DNA of 64,000 nt from Palaemon carinicauda. Its lineage: Eukaryota; Arthropoda; Malacostraca; Decapoda; Palaemonidae. Location: positions 26,359,957 to 26,423,956 of the forward strand of contig NC_090765.1 of NCBI RefSeq assembly GCF_036898095.1. The letters are read 5' to 3'. The notes below the pieces were generated by a model. That model did not search any database and was not told the DNA's origin. It saw only the letters and a list, made by a program, of their open reading frames with translations. Shown here piece by piece: positions 36,561 to 48,100 of the stretch (positions are counted from its first letter, which is position 1; each line of letters opens with the position of its first letter). Position numbers and translations under genes: made by a program.

Positions 36561-37193
36561 GGATCCCTAACTCCTTGCATTATCCAAGAATAGATCCCTG
36601 TCTTTTAACATAAGAGCTCGGGAATTCGCTACAAGAAGCAAGTCGTCCAGGTACATCAAAAGTCTGATGTCCATAGCATGAACTGAGGCTAAGACAAGAG
36701 TTAAGATTTTGGTGAAGACCTGAGGGGCTGTTGATAGGCCAAAGCATAGCACTCTTAACTGAAATATTTTGCCTCAAAAGAGAAACCTTTGGCACTTCCT
36801 CGAGGCTGGATGGATGGGGACCGGAAGGTACGCGTCTTTCAAGTCTATGGTCAGAAGGAAATAATTCTTTTTGATAGCTGAGAGAACAGTGGCTGGAGTC
36901 TCCATTTTGAAATTTTTAGCATATATAGGTTCAAATGGGAGAGGCCTATGATGGGTCTCCAACCTCCCATTAGCTTCTCTACCAGGAATAGATTGCTGAG
37001 GAAGCCTGGAGAGTTGCGTAAGACTTCCTCCACGGCTCCTTTGGTAAACAATTTGAAGACTTCCTCTAACAAAAGGAGGTCTTTTACTGAGAATTTCAAA
37101 TAAAACTGTTGGATAGTCAAAGTACTGGTCAGGGGTGGCAGACAGGCTATTAAAGGGACTCAATATCCTGAACAGAGAACCTCCATTGTCCAA
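36560..37193 (-). pseudogene. DIRS-b reverse transcriptase
   Basis: Blocks in order on the minus strand: GGSLTQLSRLPQQSI/NSPGFLSNLFLVEKLMGGWR (two frames), KMETPATVLSAIKKNYFLLT, IDLKDAYLPVPIHPASR (motif A), LCFGLSTAPQVFTKILTLVL (motif B region) and RLLMYLDDLLLVANS (catalytic YLDD, near 36650). LCFGLSTAPQVF is typical of DIRS/Ngaro RTs and differs from DIRS-a, which has AMPFGPNTALRIF. Confidence 0.88.
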
Positions 37194-37711
37194 GGGTCAG
37201 CCCCGAAGTCTAGCCAACTTTACCAAAAGCTTTGTAGGCATCTCCACACTCATGGTAAGCTGTGAGACATGCTCTCCCAAGCAGGAGCCTCTGCAACCGT
37301 GCTCTTTTCTTGCGGAAGGATGGCCTCTCCAACAGGTATGTTTGGGGGGCTTGCCTCCTGGGTTGTTGCGTGTCAGTTGAAGGTAAAAGTTTTCTTTGCT
37401 GTGGAACTGGTTTGAAAGGCAAGTTCCTTAGCTGTTGTTGGGAAGCAGGCAACCTTGGTGCCACGCCCTTCTTATCATTGGAGCTTGACCTAGCCTCTCC
37501 ACCTTTTCTATAGACATAGCTACATCAGAGGGTGGGAAAAGAGAAGGGGAACTTACTAAGTTTGAATTTCTCAGGGCTAATGCATCCCTGGGAGATAAGT
37601 GTGTGGCGCATCTGGCTAGGACAACATCCCGCCTCTTTAGAATGCAATTACCCTTGAAGTAATCGTTCTGATATAAAGACAATTCTAAAGTTTTGGTTCC
37701 AGATCTGGATA

Positions 37712-38697
37712 ATTCCTCTACTTACGACCTTTGTGACTTATGACGATTTAACTTTACGACAATTTTTTATCAGGGTGATGACGTCACAAGTCTATCGGAA
37801 ATAGGACGAATATTTCCTTGAAAATAATCTATTTTCTTGTATAAAAATAAACTGATTTATCCTGGTAAATTCTTATTTTCTTTAATTTTTAATATAAAGT
37901 ATCTATTTTCAGTAAAAATACATTAAGAAAAGATTTAATATCAGTCGAGTTCATATTATATGACTGGTGACGTCATATCACCAGCGGAAAGTGACCGGGC
38001 AATACAGTGATTTCTTTCCAATAGGCTAATGATTAGTATTACTATTCCCATTATCAAAATATTAAGTAACGATACAAAGTATTTTGTGGGTCTGTATTGG
38101 TTGTCATAAATACTACGTAGCGTAAATTTGACTGTACACTAGTCTTATTTAATCTTCAATAATAGATCGATATTTATCTAAAGAAAGTATACTAATAGGC
38201 CAAATATTTTCTTGAAAATAATATATTTACTTTTACATTATAAAAATGAAATACTTTTGCTTGGTAAGGTAGTATTTTCTTTTCATTTCTTGCAAGAAAA
38301 AAGAAAACGAATTTACATATTTTGCAAGTCATTCTTTGTAGAGTTTACGTCACGTGTCTTGTGAAGTCATGTATCTGGCGGAAGCATGCTGACAAACTGA
38401 ATGATTTACTTTCATTGTGTTACCGAGTAATCTTATTACAGCATTCCCATCATCAAAACACCGAGTAAAGAAATCAAGTGTCTTAGTGGTCTGTATCATT
38501 AGTTATGAGATTAGTACAACTTACCGTAAATCTAAGAAAAAAAAGTCGATGACGTCATATTTTTGGCGGAAGGTGAGAGGCAAATCAAGTGACTTCGTTC
38601 CGATGCGTTACTATTCCCATAATCGAAACATCGAGTAATGTTATAAAGAATTTTTTAATAATTTTCAAAATGTGAAGATTTAAATTAATTAAAAATC

Positions 38698-38776
<79 letters not shown>

Positions 38777-39688
38777 TTTCTTTTATAACTAATAGTAAGG
38801 TCTATAAAAGAACTGTATGGAAAATGTGATACCCTATAACATATTGGCACTATTGAAATATTCATTACGAAGACATTTTGAATGTCAAGAAAATTATATA
38901 AATCAGTGTTATTCATACTATATGTGCGCACAATCGTAATACGGCAGCGTAACTTTCAGATCAGCTGATGCCAACCGAAAGTAAATCAAAAGTATTTCTT
39001 GATTATTAATATGATCAAGAAATGGAAAAATCAAATATAAACATGCTTTCATAAACCACAATTACACACAATAATGTCTGATGAAATATGAAGGCTTAAT
39101 ATTGAACTAAAATTTGAATACTGTATGAAGCTTTAAAAATGAACTACCCGTATGCGATTGCAAGAGCGAGCGGGCACACGAGCACAGAGAAAGAGCTAAA
39201 ACGATTTCGCATTATACCTAATGATAAGATGAACTGTATGCAAACTGATTTCATGTAACATACTGGTGCTAATGTGATATTCATCAAGAAGATATTTCTA
39301 ATAAGTTAAAAAATAAAAAATAAAAAAATATATAGGCCTACCATACGTATGTACGCCATATTTTGATACAGTAGGTAGCGGCACTTACAGATCAGCTGAT
39401 CATAACCAAAGGTTAACAAAATTCTATGTACTTCTCGATTGGTAAAATGCTTCTAAAATTGAAAAATAGACTACAAAAATGCATTAATAGAGCATATATC
39501 CAATGAAACAAGAAAATGGAATAATGATAGACAGTAAGAACATATTGATAAAATATGATCGAGATTATTGCCGCATCATAATATATCTACGGAAACTTCA
39601 CTTTTTTTAGTTCGACATATGACGAAATCCACTTACGACGCATCTATCGGTCGCTATCTCTGTCGTAAGTCGACAACTACCTGTATTC
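37712..39688. mobile_element. Non-autonomous DNA element, copy (a), inserted in DIRS-b Gag
   Basis: The ends carry CTTACGACCTTTGTGACTTA (left) and, inverted at the right, CAGGTAGTTGTCGACTTACG, sharing CTTACGAC. The DIRS-b Gag translation continues across it. The core has TGACGTCA-type motifs repeated several times and a (GA)n tract; no transposase. Related copies lie at 54400-56034 and 32345-32910. The right end resembles CAG...CGACTTACGAC ends of pogo-like elements, but the left end is diverged and the duplication unclear. Confidence 0.72.
38700..38772. repeat. (GA)n microsatellite
   Basis: About 36 uninterrupted AG units within the copy (a) element. Confidence 0.97.
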
Positions 39689-42600
39689 TCTTAAGTTTTC
39701 TTTTACCACAGAGCGGAGACTGCTCCAGACCAATGATCTATCCATGAGCAGGCTTGGATTACAGACACAGCTGCTACCACTGTGTTTGCCATTTCGGGGC
39801 CAGAAACAATGGGGGAGGCGGAGGTTAGACATATGAACATTCGCCTCTAGCAATGGAGTGAAGTCTCGCTCAGAGCTTGATTTACAAGATGAGAGGGAGT
39901 TCTCAGTATCCTGTCACATAGGACACCTACAGCTTGGGCCTTGTCTATTATGTCTAACAAAGTGACCTCATCTATGTCAGATGAGGAAGTGACTTCCCGA
40001 AACAAAGTGTCGAAGCGTGACCTTTGAAGCGTTGTGGACATAGTCCAAGAGCTGGTGTTAGGGTGATCAAAAACTAATAGGTTTGCTATTTGCGTAGGTA
40101 CAGGCTTTGTCATTATGAGTCCTGGGGGGAAAGTTTATATAACTATGGGGGAACTTTAAAATAATGGGGCGTTGATCTTCTACGTCCTCCAAGGTAAGTC
40201 GATTGTAAACTAGTTTGTGTGGTTCTGGTAGGAACATGAGGGTTAGCATTGTAATATTGCGGAGAAATACTCTCACTCGAAGAGTATTCTAGGATCCGCT
40301 ACTCCCGGATTTCTAGTCTTAGCAATAAACACAGGGAGAGCATTACCTCTCCCCATCCCCTTGAATAGGAGACATCATAGTTAAGATCATGGAATTCACT
40401 TACTCTTGGCCAAGGGCAAAACTAGAAGGAAAACTGTCTTCAGAGTCAGGTGAAGATCTGATGCCTGTTGTATTAGCTCATAAGGAGTTCCCTTCATGGA
40501 CCAAAGGACACGAACCACGTCCTATGGAGGAGTTCTAACTTCTGACTGAGGACAGATAAGCTCAGACCTCCGTATGGGGAGAGCAACTTCAACGCAGAGG
40601 AAATATTAACTCCCTTCAGTCTACAGATGAGACTCAAGGCTGAGGAATAAATTTTCACGGACAAGACCGAGAGGAGCTTTTCCTCTTAAAGGTATACAAG
40701 AAAATTTGGAACAATCGGTGTTGTGGCAGTGGAGGAGCAACACCCAAGGATTTCTGCAGGGTACTTAGGAAGGTATTAACCCATGCGGGGAGCTGAGCAC
40801 CCTTTGATATGTCCAGGATTTCTCTAAAGAATCTAGGGGGAGGAGAACGTCTTCTAAGAAGAACCCTAGAGAGCGCTTGGGCAGACATAGGAGAGAGTCT
40901 CTGTGGCAACAGGCAGTGCTCCTTCGTCAAGCAAAAAGGATGGTCTGAGCTAATAGGTCCATTAGCATACCTATTAGGAGGCTCCTTAAACCCTTCTGGA
41001 GGTAGAAGCTGGAGGTGGAGGCGGAAGTATTGGTATTGCACTTGCTCGCGGTTCCAATACCTCTTCTCGTGAATCACTGATTCGCCTGTGAAATCACAAG
41101 ATTTGAGTGCAAAATCGAGCGTTTCTCGCAACAAAGGGCACGATTTATGAGAAGTTCCTCCCCGTTGCTTCAGAAGACTGCCTATGCCAGATGTAGTCAG
41201 AAATGAGGGCCTCTGAGTATAGGCAACTTTACGCGTTGGCGAGTGCGTCACTGAAGGACGCGTTGTAGAGCGTTGCATGAGCGAACGCTGCGCAAAAACA
41301 CCCCAGGCAACAAAGGGCACTGGAGGTGGCTTAGCTGGATGCCTGTCTGCAGAATGATCTGTCAGGATCAGGTTCGGTCCAGGGTCGTTTAGTAGAAGGA
41401 CGGGTTGAAGAGCGATGTGCCGATGGACAGTGCGTATGCTTACATCTTCCTCTAGACAAGGAATGTCTAGACCTTGATCATGAACGTACTGTTCGCGATC
41501 GGAGTGTCTAGCCCTTGATTGAGCACAGTGTGAATGTCGTGCGTGCCTAGCTCGCCAACGAGAGCGTTGGCCTCGTGATTGTGAAAGTCATCCTTGCAAA
41601 CGGCGCCCTCGCGAGCGTGAACGTTACTCTTCTGAACGGGAGCTTCGTTTTCGGGAATGTGACCGTCGTTCCCGTAATCTAGGTCGGCGTGATCTATAAC
41701 GCGAGTGTTCAGACATAGGTCTAAACTCAGTTGCTTGTGATCGTGCAGAACGCGATCGCAAGACTTTACCTCGAGATAAGGAACACCTCCGAGGAGAGCG
41801 TTGAGACCGTTAGTCTCATGAGCGTGAAGCTCTAAAGAAAGAACACCTTCTGGATGAAGAGCGTTAAGATTGTGATGATCTACAATCTGTATGATCTTCA
41901 GATAGTCTCGAACGACGATCAGAAGTGTGTCTGAAAGGACGAGAAGATTGAGAAACTCGTCCCCGCGCACCACAGGTGGAAGCAGCACTGGTCTCTTGAA
42001 GATCATCACCTACAGCTGAAGTATTCCTGTGAGGAAAAACAGAAGGCCGAGGGTTAACAGACAACGATGTCCAAGGAAGGCGAGTAGGATCGTCGTCAAC
42101 TGGAGGCCATTGGAGGGGCGAACGTGAGCGATCGCCTCGTCCACGCGTGGAAGGTCCAGGAGAGGGCGACAAATGTACCTCGCAAACCTCCAAAGCATTG
42201 GATCCTTCCTGACACCATGCTGAAGGAGTCGAAAAAGCTCTTTTTTCATAGGGGGTGCAGAAACCCCTAGGGACGGCCACACCTGCAACACATATACACG
42301 AGAAAATGGCTTCCCAGCAGCTGGAGGTGAAGTTGCTCCTCTAGGGGAAGCAACTACCATCCCCCAAGTACCTCGGGGTTGCCAAGGAGTGAAGCAGTCT
42401 GCGCTCCTGCTCAATCGCCCCTCGGAAGAGTGCGAACGAGGAGCTTTAGAAAGAGGTTTGGGGGTGCGAGAAGAACACTTTCCTCGCCCCTTAGGGAGAA
42501 AGATCGCACTTACCCTTCTTCTTTCTGCGCTATCCAAACTTCTCCCATTGGCAGGCAGGCCACTCCCTACACTCTTCACAGGGCGAACCCTGCTCGCAGC

Positions 42601-42938
42601 GATGCCCTCTACATGAAGGGGACACATTGCGCGGTTCGGTATCCAGTAATGACATAAAGGTACCGCACGCAGCACCCTTACGTCCAGGAAAGGTCCGCAT
42701 GAAGGCGATCTGAAGAAGCACAAGCACACCTGAAAAGAGAAAGAATGATTATAAAGTCAAGAGAGAAGAGATGCCCGCTCTCTACAAATCAAAAGAAAAA
42801 AGTGACATAGCTCACGGCCGTGAAAGTATATACTGTATACAGGAGGCTGGGTGCCCCACAGCCACTCCCGGCCTACCCATTCAAGTGATTGGGCAGGGTA
42901 AATAAGCAAACTGAAGCACCTGTTACATGGAAACTTAC

Positions 42939-43179
42939 CACCATCATCAGGAGGCATATTAAAATCTCCTAAGAGAACAATATCTCTTTCGTTGGCAAGT
43001 TTTTCTTTTAAAACAGTCACCAAAGGTGCTAATTGCATCACTTCCGTGTTTGTTTGGTGTGATTCACGTCCAGTATTTACACATCCTTCATCTTCCTCAA
43101 GCCTCTCAGATCTCTTCCTTCTATTAAAATGAAGAGCTTTGACATGAAGGCTGACCACCACAAAGTCAAACTCATTTGC
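42939..43179 (-). CDS. EEPD1: EEPD1-like exon D (241 bp, catalytic GDFN)
   Basis: The acceptor TTCATTTCAG and donor GTAAGTTT flank the exon. It starts ANEFDFVVVSLHVKAL (conserved His of the EEP fold), has a charged loop (NRRKRSERLEEDEG), then MQLAPLVTVLKEKL and ERDIVLLGDFNMPPDDG with the catalytic Asp-x-Asn. The intron phase is 1: the last G joins CA of the next exon to give Ala. A DIRS element begins about 200 bp downstream in the intron. Confidence 0.93.
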
Positions 43180-43607
43180 CTGAAATGAAGAAATGAGAAT
43201 ATTAAATTCTTTCATATACTGTACTTCTTAACTGCTCCGCAAACATTAGGCAATAAGACACATACAGGTATTTCAATAAGATTAAAGTTTTAGATAGTAA
43301 AGTTATTACAACAGAAAATGTACAAAATTTACTTATCACAAATATTTCAATAATCTGATTGGGGTGGATTATAAACTAAGCCAAAAACTAGGTATTGAGA
43401 CATATGAGTTCATTTAGTCCGGTCATAAGCGTACTGAATATATTTATTCAAACAAATAAAACATACAGACATACCATTCATGCAGTTAGAAAAATAAAAG
43501 AGAATTCATAAAAAAATATTCTTAATTTAAAAAAAAAAACATTAATTACCTATAACTAAAACATGGGACTTCTATAGTAATATCATTTATTATAATCATT
43601 ATTATTT

Positions 43608-43875
43608 CTAGCTAAGCTGAAACTCTAGTTGGAAAATCCCATGGGCTCCAACAAGGAAATTAGCCCAGTGAGGAAATGAAATAGGAAACAGATAGAAGTG
43701 TGCGCCTGCGTGTACCCTCAAGCAAAAGAACCCTAATCAAAGACAGACTATGGCACTACTGAAGACTAGTGAACAATATTTTGATGTTAGGGGGTATCCT
43801 TCTCCTAGAAGAGTTGCTTACCATAGTAAGAGACTCTCTTTTACCCTTACCAAGTGTAATGTTGTAGAAAAAACT
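43608..43875 (-). mobile_element. LINE-B-related 3' end with associated repeat block
   Basis: 43608-43690 has the LINE-B end (TCTAGTTGGAAA, GGGCTCCAACAAGGAAATTA, CAGTGAGGAAATGAAATAGG) preceded by ATTATT. 43700-43870 continues with AAGACAGACTATGGCACTAC and TCCTTCTCCTAGAAGAG, which also follow a LINE-B end at 47100-47290. Confidence 0.7.
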
Positions 43876-43963
43876 ACTTTTTAGGAAAAAAACAAAATTT
43901 TCATATAGCACTGTACTAGAAAATTATTTAATTTTATTCTTTTTGATGTTTTTTACTTGATAA

Positions 43964-44264
43964 CCCTTTTACCCCCAAAGGACGTACTGGTACGTTTCAC
44001 AAAAGCCATCCCTTTACCCCCATGGACGTACCAGTACGTCCTTGCAAAAAAATGCTATAAAAATTAGTTTTTCATATTTTTTTATAATTTTTTGAGAAAA
44101 TTCAGGCATTTTCCAAGAGAATGCAACCAACCTGACCTCTCTATGACAAAAATTAAGGCTGTTAGAGCAATTTAAATAAAATATACTGCAAAATGTGCTT
44201 GGAAAAAAATAACCCTCTGGGGGTTAAGGGTGGGAAATTTCCAAATACTCCGGGGGTAAAAGGG
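43964..44264. mobile_element. piggyBac-type MITE
   Basis: The termini are CCCTTTTACCCCC (43964) and GGGGGTAAAAGGG (44264), perfect 13-bp inverted repeats, with ATAA on the left and TTAA on the right, consistent with a TTAA target duplication after one mutation. Near the left end are the palindromes ACGTACTGGTACGT and GACGTACCAGTACGTC. It is 301 bp long and noncoding. Confidence 0.85.
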
Positions 44265-44697
44265 TTAACTTATTGTGCTCTTGTCCCTCATCTCAAAATT
44301 CCTTGATTGGTTTTCCTAGAAGATAGCAGGCAGCAATCCCTACACTCAGTAGGGTTTTAGATTTAGAAAGACTAAGAAACCTGCCATCTTCAGAGTAACT
44401 TTGTGCACTCTGTTGAGGAACTTAGTTTTTTTTTCTTCTGGTGGTAAACACAAACTCCTAGAAAATTTGATTGACTTGTGCATTCTTGTGAATTTACAGA
44501 ATCGATTACCCCCGTCATTACACATATTGGACAAATACAGATTTTCAGTCTGCTAGTGTGGCCATGTACATACACGCTTTTTCTATTTCACTCTTAGGGC
44601 TCAAATATGAAAAGTTCAGTCCTCTTTATAAAAAGGAAAAAAAAAATCTTTATACTCAGTTCGCACGTGTGTGTTGATAAGCATATGTACATAAATA

Positions 44698-45900
44698 TAC
44701 CAAGGCACTTCCCCCAATTTTAGGGGGTAGCCGACATCAAACAAATGAAACAGAAAAGGGGACCTCTCCTCTCTACGTTCCTTCCAGCCTGACAAGGGAC
44801 TCAACCGAGTTCGGCTGGTATTGCTAGGGGTGTCACAGCCCACCCTCCCCCGTTATCCACCACAGATAAAGCTTCATAACACTGAATCCCCTACTGCTGC
44901 TACCTCCGCGGTCAAAGGCATCGGAGGAAGCAGCAGGGCCTACCGGAACTGCGTCACAATCGCTCGCCATTCATTCCTATTTCTAGCACGCTCTCTTACC
45001 TCTCTCAAATCTATCCTCTTATCAACCACGGCTTCCTTCACTCCATCCATCCACCCAAACCTTGGCCTTCCTCTTGTACTTCTCCCATCAACTATTGCAT
45101 TCATCACCTTCTTTAGCGGACAGCCATTTTCTATTCTCTCAACATGGCCAAACCACCTCAACACATTCATATCCACTCTAGCTGCTAACTCATTTCTTAC
45201 ACCCGTTCTCACCCTCACCACTTCGTTCCTAACCCTATATACTCGAGATACACCAGCCATACTCCTTAGACACTTCATCTCAAACACATTATATTTCTGT
45301 CTCTCCATCACTTTCATTCCCCACAACTCCGATCCATACATCACAGTTGGTACAATCACTTTCTCATACAGACCTCTTTACATTCATGCCCAACCCTCTA
45401 CAGTATTTTTTACTACTCCCTTAACTGCCCCCAACACTTTGCATCCTTCATTCACTCTCTGACGTACATCTGCTTCCACTCCACCATTTGCTGCAACAAC
45501 AGATCCCAAGTACTTAAACTGATCCACCTCCTCAAGTAACTCTCCATTCAACATGACATTCAACCTTGCACCACCTTCCCTTCTCGTACATCTCATAATT
45601 TTACTCTTACTTACATTAACTCTCAACTTCCTTCTCTCACACACCCTTCCAAATTTTGTCACTAATCGGCCAAGCTTTTCTTCCACGTCTGCAACCAGTA
45701 CAGTATCATCCGCAAACAACAACTGATTTACCTCCCATTCGTGGTCATTCTCATTTACCAGTTTCAATCCTCGTCCAAGCACTCGAGCATTCACCTCTCT
45801 CACCACTCCATCAACATACAAGTTAAACAACCACGGTGACATCACACATCCCTGTCTCAGTCCCACTCTCACCGGAAATCAATCGCTCACTTCATTTCCT
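44698..45900 (-). pseudogene. LINE-A copy 3: 5'-truncated RT with one frameshift, plus 3' UTR
   Basis: The minus-strand frame 45872-45384 gives MRVGLRQGCVMSPWLFNLYV, then NQLLFADDTVLVADVEEKLG (catalytic FADD) and VNEGCKVLGAVKGVVKN. A frameshift near 45375 moves the rest to 45359-44940 (VPTVMYGSELWGMKVMERQK, RWFGHVERIENG). The 3' UTR follows to an ATAAATATAC tail near 44698. Homology starts sharply at 45900 (GNEVSDWF). Confidence 0.88.
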
Positions 45901-46640
45901 GATAATCTTATATTTTCTATAATTTTCAAGAAGGCCCACTTTCTTGTCATTTCTTTAAAGTATGAGACCTAGTTGGTGAATAATTTTCAAACTAAAAATC
46001 ATTCCATGCAGGTCCATTTTTACTTCCTTACCTGCTATCTTATGACCATAAATTCCCATAAGAAGGTCCTACTAAAAGTAAATGAGAAAAACTACTCTTG
46101 AGCATTCTGAATTGAGGGATGGAACTATAAAAAGTTTTGTGATCATCCCATGAACTCTTAGCATCACAGTATATAAAATAAAAAAAAATCCTCAATTTCT
46201 AAGACAAATTCAGATGCTTTAACTAAAGCTGTCAACTCTGTAATACACAGAGAGGCATAGTTATGCAACTTTTCTCCATGTGACTCATCCTTATGGATTA
46301 ATACACATCAAATATTCATGCACACTTTCAATGTAGCTTCAGTAAGAAAAAATCATAGGCTTCAATAAGCGATTTGATAGATTCCAATTCTCAGTCCAGG
46401 ACGACACAACTATTAAATTATCTCCATCCCCTAGCTTAACCTCCTATTTAGTTAAAGAATAAAAAATCTAAACAACCACTAGAGAGTTTACAGCAAATAA
46501 CCAATTACCATTTGCATTGTGAACTGCCATTGACTGGTGATTATATCACTAAATTTTTGAGGGGTAATGGGATTGAAAAGGTTAAATTATGAGCAAGCTT
46601 GAAAAAACATGCATCAGTACATTATTTGCATATTAAGCCA
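45901..46640. other. Intron, no gene recognised
   Basis: AT-rich intron sequence, nothing recognised on either strand. Confidence 0.5.
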
Positions 46641-46646
46641 GTATCT

Positions 46647-46668
46647 TTATTATTATTATTATTATTAC

Positions 46669-46738
<70 letters not shown>
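46647..46738. repeat. (TTA)n microsatellite at a LINE-B 3' end
   Basis: About 30 TTA/ATT units immediately preceding, on the plus strand, the LINE-B 3' block that begins at 46739. Confidence 0.95.
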
Positions 46739-47540
46739 AGCTAAGTTATAACCCTAATTGGAAAATAAAGATGCTATGAGCTCAACAACTTCAACAGGGA
46801 AAATAGCCCAGTGAAGAAAGGAAATATATAAACTATAAGCAAAATATTATTATTACTATTACATGCTAAGCTATAACCCTAGTTGGAAAAGGAAGATGCT
46901 ATAAGCCCAACAGCACCAACAGGGAAAATAGCAGTGTAGAAAGGAAGTAAGTAAACTATAAGCAAAGTAATAAAAAATCAAAATAAAATATTTCAAGAAC
47001 AGTAATAACATTAAAATAAATCTTTCATATATAAATAAAACAGATTTTGACATAGGAAAAATCTATTTTGGGTGAGAAACAAGAGAGAGAGAAAAAAGAT
47101 AGACCAGTGTATCCAAGTATACCCCAAAGCAAGGGAAGTCTAATCCAAGACAGAGGAAGGCCATAGTACAGACTATTGCACTACCCAAGACTACAGAACA
47201 TTGATTTGGTTTTGGAGTCTCCTTCTCCTAGAAGAGCAACTTACCATAGCTAAAGAGCCTTATTTACCCTTACCAAGAGAAAAGTAACCACTGAACAATT
47301 ACAGTGAGGTAGTTAGCCCATTGAGCAAAGAAGAATTGTTTGGTAATCTCAGTGTTGTCAGGTATATGAGGACAGAGGAGAATGTGGAAAGAATAAGTCA
47401 GACTATTCAGTGTATGTGTAGGTAAAGGCAAAATAAGTCTTAACCAGAGAAGGAATCCACTATAGTACTGTTAGGCCAAACAAAAGACCTAATAACTCTC
47501 TAGCGGTAGTATCTCAAAAGGTGACTGGTAAAGACAGAGA
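46739..47540 (-). mobile_element. Tandem LINE-B 3' ends followed by a shared repeat block
   Basis: Two LINE-B ends lie head to tail (46739-46850 and 46862-47060), each with GCTAAG(T/C)TATAACCCTA and AACAGGGAAAATAGC. A GATTTTGACATAGGAAAAAT motif like DIRS ends sits at 47043. 47100-47540 holds a block (AAGACAGAGGAAGGCCATAG, TCCTTCTCCTAGAAGAGCAA, CTCTCTAGCGGTAGTATCTC) partly shared with 43700-43870. Confidence 0.7.
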
Positions 47541-47619
47541 TTCAACAATTACTTTAAAAAAACTAATATTATTTTTCTTGAATCAGTATGATAGCATTTT
47601 GTTCACTGGGGCAAGATGA

Positions 47620-48100
47620 TCTACTTCACAGATAATACATATTGATTTTTTTCCACTGCACATGTAAATCTTGGTCTTCTGTTTGTGCTTGCAGTGTTTT
47701 AATACAGTCATTTTGACTTTTTTTCAGTACTTGCATATATTAAGCTCCTGTTTGTGCTTGGTGCTTTAGTAGTCAATTACAGCATATGCTTTTCACTATA
47801 CTTGAATATCATGATTTGTTTGTGTCTGTAGTACTTTAGTGAAGAAACTTTTATATTCTGTTTATTTGATCTGTTTTAGTAAGGCACCCTAGGTAGTTAG
47901 TTACCACTAAATAGTCCCAATTCTGTCTTCTTTTTGTTTGTAAGTGTTACCTAATAATGCATGATGTAATTATAAAGTAAATGTATTTAATTACCTGTTT
48001 TGATATATTATAGCACTAGAATTTAATTTGAGTAAAAATTTCCTATGAAGATTGAAAAATTTAGAGAAGCTATTAAACAAATTAATGAAAAAAAGATGTA
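47620..48100 (+). repeat. Left arm of an inverted repeat with about 66-70-bp minisatellite units
   Basis: Three diverged units begin near TTCTGTTTGTGCTTGCAGTG, CTCCTGTTTGTGCTTGGTGC and TTTGTTTGTGTCTGTAGTAC. The arm, including TTGATATATTATAGCACTAG, is found inverted at 51288-51760. Confidence 0.75.

Larger units (their letters stand above)
34541..42730 (-). mobile_element. DIRS-b: decayed DIRS-like element in an intron of the EEPD1-like gene
   Basis: On the minus strand the order is Gag-like ORF (42730 to about 37210), RT (37193-36560), RNase H and linker (36560-35605) and tyrosine recombinase (about 35620-35275). A terminal-looking motif, ACAATTTGTATTTTTCCAAG, lies at 34541. All frames are broken. 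No matching inverted end is found at the right side, which stops about 200 bp from exon D, so the 5' end is probably lost. A 2-kb DNA element (37712-39688) interrupts Gag. It is a different lineage from DIRS-a by RT and YR sequence. Confidence 0.85.
37210..42730 (-). pseudogene. DIRS-b Gag-like ORF with Cys motif and Arg/Ser-rich region, interrupted
   Basis: Near 42727-42530 a Cys-rich motif is readable (PSCRGHRCEQGSPCEECREW), likely zinc-binding. Around 41950-41470 one frame is strongly Arg/Ser-rich (RSRSRGRRLQG, RRSHSRKRSSRSEE, RGQRSRWRARH) with stops. A Gag-like stretch follows at 41320-39850 (LRETLDFALKSCDF, PAWVNTFLSTLQKSLGV, LLDIIDKAQAVGVL, then SWIDHWSGAVSAL). A 2-kb DNA element intervenes at 37712-39688. 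After it the frame resumes with CLYQNDYFKGNCILKRRDVV and a Gln/Pro-rich tail (37464-37210). The function is inferred from position before RT. Confidence 0.65.

Noticed and set aside
41467..42009. 180-codon minus-strand frame rich in His/Asn/Leu
   Set aside because: It overlaps the DIRS-b Gag region, where another frame is clearly RS-rich; the long frame is a by-product of that composition.
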